Positions 24,830-34,161 of a stretch of 64,000 bases of DNA are shown piece after piece. The position numbers were made by a program, and so were the translations under genes. A model generated the notes under the pieces. That model saw only the letters and a program-made list of their open reading frames with translations. It had not been told where the DNA came from and did not search any database. Positions within the stretch are counted from its first letter, which is position 1; the number at the start of each line of letters is the position of its first letter. The stretch lies in the NCBI GenBank assembly GCA_030248215.1, contig JASANG010002823.1, positions 34,215 through 98,214 on the forward strand, written 5' to 3'. Source of the DNA: Enoplolaimus lenunculus (Eukaryota > Nematoda > Enoplea > Enoplida > Thoracostomopsidae).

Positions 24830-25085
24830 ATAAATCAAGACCTCTGTTCTCAAAGCCCTGTAGCTTCTATCACCACCGCCGACGATAGGTTTACAAACTG
24901 ACAAACTCGTGCAATTGTGGCGAAACTCAAAATAAGCGTAAAAGCAGGACAAGTCAAATACTAAAATTGTGCTGAATCTATAACAAAACAAATGCAGAAA
25001 AATGTGCTAAATTTTGAATCCAACCATTCACTGGATCTAAAGCTAAAAGTCTTAACTGGTGATTAAATGCTGCACGCAGTCGGCA
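24830..25085 (+). mobile_element. Family E MITE, diverged
   Basis: CTATCACCACCGCCGACGAT, TGCAGAAAAATGTGCTAAAT and AACCATTCACTGGATCTAAA match the E layout. The ends are degraded. Confidence 0.55.
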
Positions 25086-25554
25086 AAACGATTCCAGCAG
25101 TCGCATTGCCAACTGTTGCGCAGCAATCATCACCAGTTGTTGATAGGACTTGTAACTTTTAAACCTGGAAATAGTGAAGTTTGAAATTGATCATATTTTT
25201 TTACATGTTAGGTGCTTTATTTCCGTGTAAATTTGAGGTTTTGAAGAAGTTGATTTGAATAAAGTTTGTCAACAAACTGACGATAAGTACTATATACACA
25301 GTTGACAATGCGGTTTTAAACGACACTGTTGTCAGCCAGCATAGAACAAACAAAACTTTTCGAAATATATACTACACCCCGCAACGCATAATTCTACTTT
25401 GCGATTGGTCTCACAATTTTTTATCAACGTCTGATTCCATCTTTCTACTGATCCATTAGCCTGATGATGGCGTGCGATAAGCGACTCTCGACCCTAAGCG
25501 TGCCATTTCACATTTTTACAATTCCGATCCTAAAGTTGATCGGGCGGCCATAGT

Positions 25555-25920
25555 AAATTGTACCAAAAGTGCATGATACCCTTTAACAAGAGCATGCAAC
25601 TGAGTACATTCTATGTAGAAAAAAATGTACCCAGCGCGCGTTGCAGTTTTGGCTTACCCCCCTTATTTTTTTTTGGGGGGGGGGGTGTCAAAATCTTCAT
25701 AAATGCTGAAATTCATGTGCTGTTTTCATATATTGAAAAGTGGTTTGATTATATTTTCGGTGTTGGCTGGCAGATACACGTGTAATGAACGTAAAATTGA
25801 CCCCCCCCCAAAATGAGGGAGGGGGTAGGACCAAAACGCAACGAGTGCTGGTAGATTTAGTTCCATGCAAAACAAGGCGTTTTGCATACTCTTGTTTAAG
25901 GGATCATCCACTCTTGATTG
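25555..25920 (+). mobile_element. Family C MITE, young copy
   Basis: Its interior is almost identical to the copy at 5855-6200, including GTGGTTTGATTATATTTTCG and GCAGATACACGTGTAATGAA. It differs chiefly in the lengths of G and C runs. The right end CATCCACTCTTGATT is intact. Confidence 0.85.
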
Positions 25921-25924
25921 TACT

Positions 25925-27940
25925 GACAGTGAACTTGGTCAGTGCCGGTGTTGCATGAAACAATAACCACCCAAAAAATGACCCCATAGCACATTCTTAT
26001 ACGGGTCTGATTTTCATACTACTGTCTTGTGAAAAAAGTGACCCCATGAAACAGAGACTCCGTGTCATCATTTTTACACAGCGTCGCATGAAAAAATCGA
26101 CACCCGTTAAGAACGACCCCGGGTTTTGTTTTACACAGTACTGAACTCAAATTATCCTCTGTGAGAATAAATTTCATTCCCGCTGGCGAATATTCTTATA
26201 AGCGCAGTGAAAGCTTAAATTAGATAACAAAACTAAGCAAATCACTTTTACCGCTCATAATTTGACGAACAGACGATGAAGTTAATTTAAGGTCAAGAAA
26301 AAATTTACTGGAAAATTTAAAATAAACACGGTACATTGTCGTAGCCAGGATATTGTTTTGAGGGCTGAAATCGTTGAACTGTCAATGGGGGCGCTTTTGC
26401 AAACAAGGATTGCGTTGACAAAAACAAATCCGCTTCAAATATTTAATGTTCGTGACTAAAACTGTTACATATTTCAACATCATCTTCGGTAGAACCGGGC
26501 GTGTCTAGAGAGTTACTCGCCCATCAAGATCCAACTTCAGGTCCTTTTGCAATGGCAAATCAAGAAATTTGCGGTGGGCATTTGAGGTTCGTCCAGTCCT
26601 CTCCCCCGAGCACGAGCTGGCGCACCGGCCAACATCAACGGTTTTGAGGTAATTTCTTATTTCTGAGCACGGTTCGTGTGATGTATTAGCCGATTTTTGG
26701 AGAAGATTTGCGGGCTATTTTAGTGTACAATGTCTAAAACTCAACTAGAAAATAGTGATGTTTTTCACGCGACAGTACTATGAAAATTGGACTTCCATGG
26801 AAATATGCCGGGGGGGGGTCATTTTTGCGAAGTCATTTATTCATACGACACCGGAGCAGGCTAAACTGCCCCGAAATTCCGCTCTGGGGGCACCTTGCGA
26901 TGATAAAAATATGTTTTAAATATTTTGTTTAAAATCTTATAAGGGTGGGGGCCCTGTTTAGGATGGAGGCCCTCTAATGGAGGCTATTGGGCCCATAACT
27001 GCTCCGACCCTGGGTCTGATGGTGCCTCTCTTGGAGCTGCCAGTGCTACGTTCTACAAAGTCACTGCATATACAGCAATATTAATCTCACAGTTCCAGTG
27101 TTCTACTGCATACCAACGCAAAAAAATTCTTTGAGAATGAAAAACTTGCGCAAACTGCACAAAATTGTTCGACTTTATATTTCTAGTTTTCTTTAAGTGT
27201 TTTAATGAAAAAATTAGTTACAACATAGGTTACCTCCAGTCTCCCAGGATGCTAAAAATCCTACCGTCAGCATTCCAGGACACGGCCGGTATACAAGGGG
27301 GGCAAATACTGAGAATATATCCCCTGCCAAAATTCATGCGAAAACAACAAAAAATGTATATACTTTAGCTTGGTTAGAATAACCTAGATTGTAGTTGTCA
27401 GTAAACGTACATAAAGGTTTATACCCTTCCGAAATGAAATTCTAGCTAATTCCTCTGGAACCCGTGAAAAAAGTGTCTCCGAGCGTAAGGCTTGTAGGCT
27501 TTTGCAGACAGCGTCTGTAGAATAATTTTTTGCTTCGTTTCAAAGCAGTTTGTCGGCTGCAAACTACCCCTCCGTTTGTACCACCGTAAAAATAGCTTAT
27601 ACGCTTTGTGCGCACTCATTGCAACTAACTGCTTAAAACGTTAATGAATGTAAATTGTTTAGTGCATAATATTGCAACTGCAAGCTGTTGCACTGTGTGA
27701 CTTACGGCGATATAGCTAGCGTATAGAGTACGCAGCAATCTACTCCCTTAAACTATAGTTTAAGCAGTGGGGGCTAAGCTATAGTCTTCGTGTGTCAAAG
27801 TTAATTTTTGCGAACATTTTGCTAAACAATGTTTTTGTTTTTTGCTCAGTTCAAAGAATGTATGGATATGTGAGGTGAATAATTAGCTTAACAGTTTCGT
27901 ACATTCGCACAAGCAACAGAAAGAGTTAGGGTGGCACTAT
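25925..27940. other. No gene; repeat-like segments
   Basis: At 25925-26120 GACCCC and ATGAAA phrases recur several times (GAAAAAAGTGACCCCATGAA), suggesting a degenerate repeat. At 26340-27010 G-rich runs and GGGCCC ends suggest old MITE pieces. Nothing coding is recognised. Confidence 0.4.
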
Positions 27941-27948
27941 CCTTGTCG

Positions 27949-28331
27949 CGCGGTGCCGTACGTCGTCGTCCGTCGCCGCACGTCGACGTACGTTTTCGCA
28001 CATCGCCTGCCGTCGTTGTACGTCGCCGTACGACACAGGTTATGAAAGTACGCCGCCGTACAGTTTAATACGGGAGCGCGGTGCCGTACGTCGTCGTCCG
28101 TCGCCGCACGTCGACGTACGTTTTCGCACATCGCCGGCCGTCGTTGTACGTCGCCGTACGACACAGTTTATGAAAGTACGCTGCCGTACAGTTTAATACG
28201 GGAGCGCGGTGCCGTACGTCGTCGTCCGTCGCCGCACGTCGACGTACGTTTTCGCACATCGCCGGCCGTCGTTGTACGTCGCCGTACGACACAGTTTATG
28301 AAAGTACGCCGCCGTACAGTTTAATACGGGA
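27949..28331. repeat. 128-bp CpG-rich satellite, three copies
   Basis: CGCGGTGCCGTACGTCGTCG starts at 27949, 28077 and 28205. Each unit is dense in CGTACG, TACGTA and GTCGCCG and ends with CCGTACAGTTTAATACGGGA. Copies differ at only a few positions. The open frames on the minus strand are products of the repeat. Confidence 0.95.
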
Positions 28332-28334
28332 TTG

Positions 28335-28935
28335 ATTCGCGTACGATACCACACGATGACTGACAGTGACGGACGGAGCCGAAAGACATTAAAAACGTTA
28401 AAAGTATAGCGCCACGCTAATATGCATCTATTTGGTGGTTGTATGTACATATTCTCTTACCAGCGTAAGCTGAATTATGGTAAGCGTAAGCCCAAGGTTG
28501 AACGTAAACTTGGATAGCAAATTGAAAAAGTTCGAAAATTGTCGGGAAAAGTGTCCCCAGGGATAAGGTATTCTTATATTTTAGCGAAGTTTATGCCCAT
28601 ACACTAGATTCTGAGCTACTACGCTACAAACACAGTCCTTCTGAGTCATTTGGTTGTTTGCTAATCGCTGCAGAACCCCGAATTTAAGTGTTTATTATTT
28701 TTCAGTAAAATTTTGTTTTGATTTGAAGTTATTGTTGAAGATTGAAACTTTTGAAACGGAAAAATGTTTTTGAGAGAAAATTATTAAGCAACCAACGTGT
28801 GTTGGTACTTGACTAATTTTATTCTCATGATAGCCCTGGTCTGTATGAGATTTTGTTGCAGAGTAAGCAAATTTATCGTGAATGGCGCAAAACAGGACGA
28901 TAATGAGTGATGAAACAAATATGTTTCATGAAACT
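28335..28935. other. No gene seen
   Basis: AT-rich, with a few hexamers near 28465-28500 like family A. Confidence 0.4.
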
Positions 28936-28938
28936 ACC

Positions 28939-29107
28939 ACAGGGCCGTAACAGCAGTATAAGCATATTCCTAAAAGCCTATTAAACCTAAGTCCAAGCGT
29001 ACGAATGAGTTTACACCTAAGCCTAAGCCTAAAGCGTATCCAAAAAATTAGATTAAAGTTTAGTACTCTATTGCAGTTGCGCAAAAATACGTTCCGCCCC
29101 TGTTATG
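28939..29107 (-). mobile_element. Family A MITE, reverse
   Basis: CAGGGCCGTAACAGCAGTAT, CCTAAGCCTAAGCCTAAAGC, GTTTAGTACTCTATTGCAGT and a CGTTCCGCCCCTGTTATGAT end. Confidence 0.78.
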
Positions 29108-29155
29108 ATATTTGAAACTTTGCAAATTTATCGTTGTGGGTTGCTGTGCCACTCA

Positions 29156-29424
29156 TAACCTCTTCTCACATTGAGTTGCCTGTAGGCAACTCAGCGCAGT
29201 GTATATAAGTTAAATAGTATATATCGCACCGTGTTTAACAATTGCAACACGTATACGTAGTGCTAAATCACCACAGGACGTGAGAGCCCCCTCGGGCTCG
29301 AGCGTCAAGCTCCTATAGCTGAGTGGTGATGGTATACGCCTCCTACTCCAGTCACTGGAGTTCGAATTCTAGCATAAAAGTAGGTCTCAGGGGAAATAGA
29401 AAATATTCATGTAAGAAAGGGTTA
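29156..29424 (+). mobile_element. TIR-bounded tRNA-like element, copy 1
   Basis: The ends are TAACCTCTTCTCACAT and GTAAGAAAGGGTTA, inverted complements. Internally it has a hairpin GAGTTGCC..GGCAACTC and a tRNA-like segment with A box TATAGCTGAGTGGTGATGG (29314) and B box GGAGTTCGAATTCT (29357). That makes a pol III-type internal promoter inside inverted ends. 269 bp. Confidence 0.82.
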
Positions 29425-29483
29425 AGCAAAAATTTTCAGTTTACTTACTATCTTTAAGCGAACAATTTTCAGTTTACTATCTA

Positions 29484-29752
29484 TAACCCCTTCTCACATT
29501 GAGTTGCCTGTAGGCAACATAGCGCAGTGTATATAAGTTGAATAGTATATATCGAACCGTGTCTAACAATTGCAACACGTATACATAGTACTAAATCACC
29601 ACCAGACGTGAGAGCCCCCTCGGGCTCCAGCGTCAAGATCCTATAGCTGAGTGGTGATGGTATACGCCTCCCACTCCAGTCACTGGAGTTCGAATCCTAG
29701 CATAAAAGTATATCTCAGGGGAAACAGAAAATATTCATGTGAGAAAGGGTTA
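29484..29752 (+). mobile_element. TIR-bounded tRNA-like element, copy 2
   Basis: It has the same length, order and orientation as copy 1, separated by a 59-bp spacer of AATTTTCAGTTTACTATCT-like text. The B box is GGAGTTCGAATCCT. The ends TAACCCCTTCTCACAT and ATGTGAGAAAGGGTTA are nearly perfect complements. Confidence 0.85.
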
Positions 29753-29754
29753 AA

Positions 29755-30430
29755 TATATTTCAATCTAAAAACTAATACAAAACTAAAACCACATCCTAA
29801 ACCACACGTTAAGGGAGTCCCCGGCTCCGCCTAGTCTCTCTTAGAACCTAAGTTAGGCTTAGGCGCTATAATCTATGCGTGGCGGTTGTGTCCGCAGTGT
29901 TAGTACTCAGGGGCCATGCGTGGCCGTTAAAATCTAGCGGGGCTAGTTTCAGCTGTTTTCTGAGGATCTTGGGGGTTTTGTACGGTTGTTCGGGGATAGT
30001 TTTACGGAGAATCTGGGGCTTGTCACGTTCGAGTTTGCATTAGTTTTGTACGATGTGAGCAAGTGACTTCGTGGAACAACAGGGTTAAGTTTATTATCGG
30101 AGTTGACGTGCGGAAAGCACCTGAACACAGGAACTTTCGGCACAGTTTGCGTGAATATTGTCTACAGTCTAAGCATACTTGTATAGTCATATTTGAGCTT
30201 TACTTGTGTAGCTTTAACACGGTGTTGGAGGGAGTAAAAGGGGAAAACGACTGCATTACTGAACCAGAGCGAGTTAGCGTCATTGAAATACGGACCTAGA
30301 CGCGGAGTTGGTGGTTTCCTTAGGCGTCCGAAATCGCGAACTATTTACAATCGTAACCGATTTTTTATCCAACCTTGAAGAATTTTCGCTCTGCATCTTT
30401 CGCAGTCCGCTTGCTTCATAACTTATCGCT
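29755..30430. other. GC-richer unassigned segment
   Basis: Higher GC than the flanks, with phrases such as GCGTGGCGGTTGTGTCCGCA. Open frames on both strands (29949-30299) have no recognised product. It might be a promoter or CpG-rich 5' region for the downstream gene, but nothing proves it. Confidence 0.25.
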
Positions 30431-30431
30431 A

Positions 30432-30867
30432 CTGTAGTGACCCGAATAAGAGGGGGTCTGATATTTATTTGGCGTCTCCAGAGGTTTCCCCCCTATTATT
30501 TGGTTACGAACTGTTATTTAGTTTCAACCCTCCCCCATCACATTTCGTTACTTTTATGTATATATTCGGTATTGCAAATATCGTTGAATTAAACGTTTGT
30601 CTTGTATCAAAACGTTGAGCGACAATGCAAGGTATACTTAAGGATGTACTTTCAAAACTTAACTATGCATTAAAGTTTAGAACTCAACTTTATTTCGTCC
30701 TTTAGTCATTTATGCGCTAACTTGGGATAATTAACACTTATGGACTCTAATTACGGTTTAGGGACTATATCCACTTTTATGGACTCTTATTAATGATACG
30801 AACTCCTATTGGGATTCGAAATGGGGACCCCTCTTGTTACTTCCCCCTCATATTCTAATCACTACAG
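30432..30867 (+). mobile_element. Family F TIR element
   Basis: The left end CTGTAGTGACCCGAATAAGA is complementary to a right end around TAATCACTACAG. Shared marks are TTATTTAGTTTCAACCCTCC, GAGCGACAATGCAAGG and TATGGACTCTAATTACGG. About 436 bp. Confidence 0.85.
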
Positions 30868-30869
30868 AA

Positions 30870-31795
30870 CACGCAGTGGAGAACAACGGCTACTGAACAC
30901 AAATTTTGTCAACTAAAATTGATTTCGTCCAAGTTGTCACAAATAACAGATCACAATTTTGCGACACAACAAATTTTTGGGTCTTGTCAACAACACCAAT
31001 AACAGCGTTGTTTTAATTTTACTCAACTGCAAACATTGCAACTGCATTATTAAAAATCTTTACAAATAATATTGTATTACACAGTTTAGCGTCGCACTCA
31101 AGCTGACGAATCCAACGAGGCTGGGTAGCGGGGTTATGTCCCGTCCAAAAATGTCTGGTGGAACTCTGAACAACGCATTTATACATGCGCTAAAATGGAT
31201 GATCATGAAAGCCAAAACAATTTTCTTGCTCGCTACGCTTGTTCGCAAGTAAACGTTCAAATAATCCCACCGAAATGATATCTTGGTTACGCCCCTGATC
31301 ACACCAAGGCCGAGGGCCGATTAATACACACACACGTTGTGTGCAAAGATTAGTTTTATTGATGTGTCGTGGTGGCGCCAGGTACCTCACCCTCGTAATG
31401 TACAAACGATAACGGATATATATTCAGCAAACGGATTTAAAATTTTTCAAATTTTAAAAATCAAATTAGGAATTGCGACGCATTTGATTCTATTGCTAAT
31501 ATGGATTAAACCGAGGTGGTTTCTACCCACAGTTGACAGGGATCGCTTTACGTTGCCGTGAATATTACTTGAAACAGCAAAAGTTGAATTGGTAGTATTT
31601 TCTAAATACGACAAGTTCAAACTTGAGTTCACATTTTTAAATTAGCTTTACATGCCCGTAGCGAGTTCAACGTGCAAGATGAGCCAATTTAAGCAGCGGT
31701 AAACAAGCTTACAAATCGGGTTAGAGCTATTCTAGAGAGGAGCAAAAATTTTCCACGCACGATGAGCCCCTGGCCCGCATGTGGCTACTTACCCG
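30870..31795. other. No gene seen
   Basis: Open frames at 31060-31632 on both strands are unrecognised. The GTTCAAATAATCCCACCGAA and CGCCCCTGATC text suggests old repeat pieces. Confidence 0.4.
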
Positions 31796-31799
31796 AGGC

Positions 31800-31985
31800 A
31801 TTGTCGACGGGCAGAACAGTATTATAAGCATATTTCTAAGCCCAAGCCTAAGCTTACACCTAAGCCTAAGCGTAAGACTGAGCATATTTCTAATCCTAAC
31901 CCTAAGCCGACGCCTAAGCCATGCAAAAAATTAGCCTATAATGCTTAAGCTTACTCTTTTCAAGTCCCACAGAACAGCGTTCAAA
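31800..31985 (-). mobile_element. Family A MITE, reverse
   Basis: GGGCAGAACAGTATTATAAG, an expanded run of CCTAAGCCTAAGC hexamers, TTAAGCTTACTCTTTTCAAG and a CCCACAGAACAG end. Confidence 0.75.
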
Positions 31986-32515
31986 CAGCGTAATACTGCG
32001 GCGTATGCAAAGAGATAAGTGAAAGGAGTATATTCATCTTCGCAATTTCTGGAACAACAGCAAAAGTACTATTAACAAGAGGCGACTAAACTCTCTTATA
32101 CCCGAGATTTTATACGCTCTCGAATTGCAAGTTACAAATACAGAAAAAGAAACAATAGCATTGGTTGGTTTTCAATAAAATTAACGCTAGAAAGAGAACG
32201 AAATCCACTAATATCTACGCTAAGTTTCGGTGAATTTTGACGAATTTAGTAAAGTCAGCTTCGGTTAGGCTATTCTTAAAAACCGAGTTCGTAGGGGATA
32301 ACACAATTTCAACCTAACGAATTCCTAATATCAATTGTTCTTACACTTATGTCGTTACGGAAACAGTTTGTATTTACCTTCGGCTTTGTCAGTTTCTCAG
32401 AATTGCCACGCGTTAAAATAGAGTTTTAAAATTTAACGTTTAATCACACTGCCAAACTCCGAATATGTCAATAAATGTATGCCTGCTTTTCATGTTACTT
32501 TGTAATCTATATATT

Positions 32516-32562
32516 AAAGCTGGAACGTCCCACATACATATTTTGGGCCGTGTTCCAGCAGA
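32516..32562. repeat. Family L palindromic repeat
   Basis: AAAGCTGGAACGTCCCACAT and the complementary GGCCGTGTTCCAGC. The same arm pair recurs at 48802-48845, 56362-56408 and, inverted and diverged, at 61722-61770. Confidence 0.7.
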
Positions 32563-32953
32563 TTTGTATTCCATATGCAAACTTGCTTCCATGCTTCTTT
32601 GTGAAAAATTCTGAAGATCAAACGTTGTTTACTTTTCTTTGTGTTGTTATTCTGTAAGACGAAACCCTGTTTGCTTTATGCGTACATTTTCGCATGTGTG
32701 TAATTTGTATATTGTCTTAAGCAGGCATCAATTCTCGACGCACATTTTCCTCTGCGGATAATAGATCTTGGGTCCATCATTTTACCGGACCCACACAGGC
32801 TTAAAAATTTGCATTTGAATTTAATTGAATTGAATACACAATTGTCAATCAAGTTTTGAGTACAGACTTGCGAAATTCCAAACACAGTGTATTTTGAGAG
32901 AGTTGCACATGTGTGTAACTACAGATTACTAATTACTTTTATACGGTTTTCAG

Positions 32954-33038
32954 ATCAATATTTTCATAACACTCTACACCAGTATAAATTTCGTTTTCAT
33001 CCTAACCTTTAAACTCGATTTCAAAATTTACCAAAATC
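32954..33038 (+). promoter_or_regulatory. Possible 5'UTR segment behind a splice acceptor
   Basis: A good acceptor (pyrimidine-rich, ending TTTTCAG at 32953) lies 85 bases before the exon 1 ATG. It suggests a 5'UTR intron with the promoter further upstream. If the animal is a tunicate or another trans-splicing lineage, it could instead be a spliced-leader acceptor. No TATA box or CpG-rich promoter is evident next to it. This is inference from one splice-like site. Confidence 0.35.
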
Positions 33039-34161
33039 ATGACGACGCAACAGAAATCCGCTAACAAACAGGCACCGTCGTTTGTTCCAAAGTCTAGTGA
33101 GTCTGATACGCGAGTTCCTGCTCGGATAGTAGCCGTACCATTTCGGGACAACGCCTCAACCGAGTCTACTCCATCAAGCAGGTCAGCCGTTCGCTACGCT
33201 CGCAGTTCAGATTGCGTAGCAGTAAACGCTGGCACTGTCGCAAAACGCCACGAGCTCTTGTCAACCGCAACTCAACCTGAAATCGATCGAAACTGTGGAC
33301 TACGAAAATCCTCATCGTTCAAAGTTCGTACATGCACCACCGGATCAATGACTCCTTCAACGTTGAGCATACATCCTCATCCCCGTGAGTCGTTTATGAG
33401 GCGTCCTGCGCGACCTCTTTCACGAAAAATTTTAGATTTTTGGGATAAAGGAACCGCCGCTACAGCGCCAATAACTGTGACCATAACCAAAGCTGACAGC
33501 TTGGACCAGACTGATATATACCAAATGACTCAGGATAGCATGGAGACCTGTAAGCCCACCGAACTTCGTCAAGCGAGCTGCTCTGAGTCGAGACATTTAA
33601 ATTCTAATCCGAACGAGTCATTTTCGTCAAATTCTACGATTGGTAATAGCTCAAAACCAAACCAAACGCCAGACGATGCCGTCAAACGAACCCTGCAACC
33701 TTATGGAAAACCTAAATTACGACGTGGAACTAAACTACCATCACGAGGTGAAATCGTTTCGTTTTTACGTCGAAGATCATTTGGAATATTCGCTCCGTCA
33801 GGAATGCCTGTGGCCCCAATGGCCCATTCCGGGATCGGAGCTGCAACACAAGCGTTCGCAGGAGCGTCAAAATCTGTGAGACGTACAAACAGTTGGTCGA
33901 CAGCAAGTGACCGCATCAGTGGCACAACGGTAGCGAGTCGGGTTTTCGAACGCGAGACGTCGGTTGATTGTGACGTTTCGCGCGAGTTCGAACCCACATT
34001 GACACAAATCGCGTTCAATAGAGCGGCTCCAATGCGACATTCATGGTCGAATCAAAACGATTCTGCGTGTGTTGGACAAGTCGCCGTAATCGTTGGAGCG
34101 CTTGGAAACGGATTTGACGACAAGACCAGCCAGGAAACAGAAACAGAAAGAGGAATTGGTA
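33039..34161 (+). CDS. ARHGAP21/23: Exon 1: long disordered N-terminal coding exon
   Basis: It encodes residues 1-374, beginning MTTQQKSANKQAPSFVPKSS, and is rich in Ser, Thr, Arg and Pro with no recognised domain. The start was chosen because an in-frame TAA lies at 33003-33005, no AG acceptor lies between it and the ATG, and the ATG has A at -3. The donor GTAAGT at 34162 leaves one nucleotide, which pairs with the two-nucleotide start of exon 2. A less likely alternative is an internal exon entered at the CAG ending 33053, but its pyrimidine tract is poor. Basic clusters occur near residues 115-125 (RRPARPLSRK) and 235-250 (SFLRRRSFGIF). The antisense open frame over 33701-34018 is treated as a shadow. 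Confidence 0.75.

Noticed and set aside
27937-28450. Overlapping minus-strand frames in the 128-bp satellite
   Set aside because: The three frames are the same peptide shifted by one repeat unit, an effect of the tandem DNA.
29314-29385. A functional tRNA gene
   Set aside because: A and B boxes are present, but the acceptor stem does not pair fully and the same segment recurs within a repeat at five places.
33701-34018. Minus-strand open frame of 105 codons inside exon 1
   Set aside because: It is antisense to a phase-consistent coding exon. The translation is unrecognised and has no splice partners.
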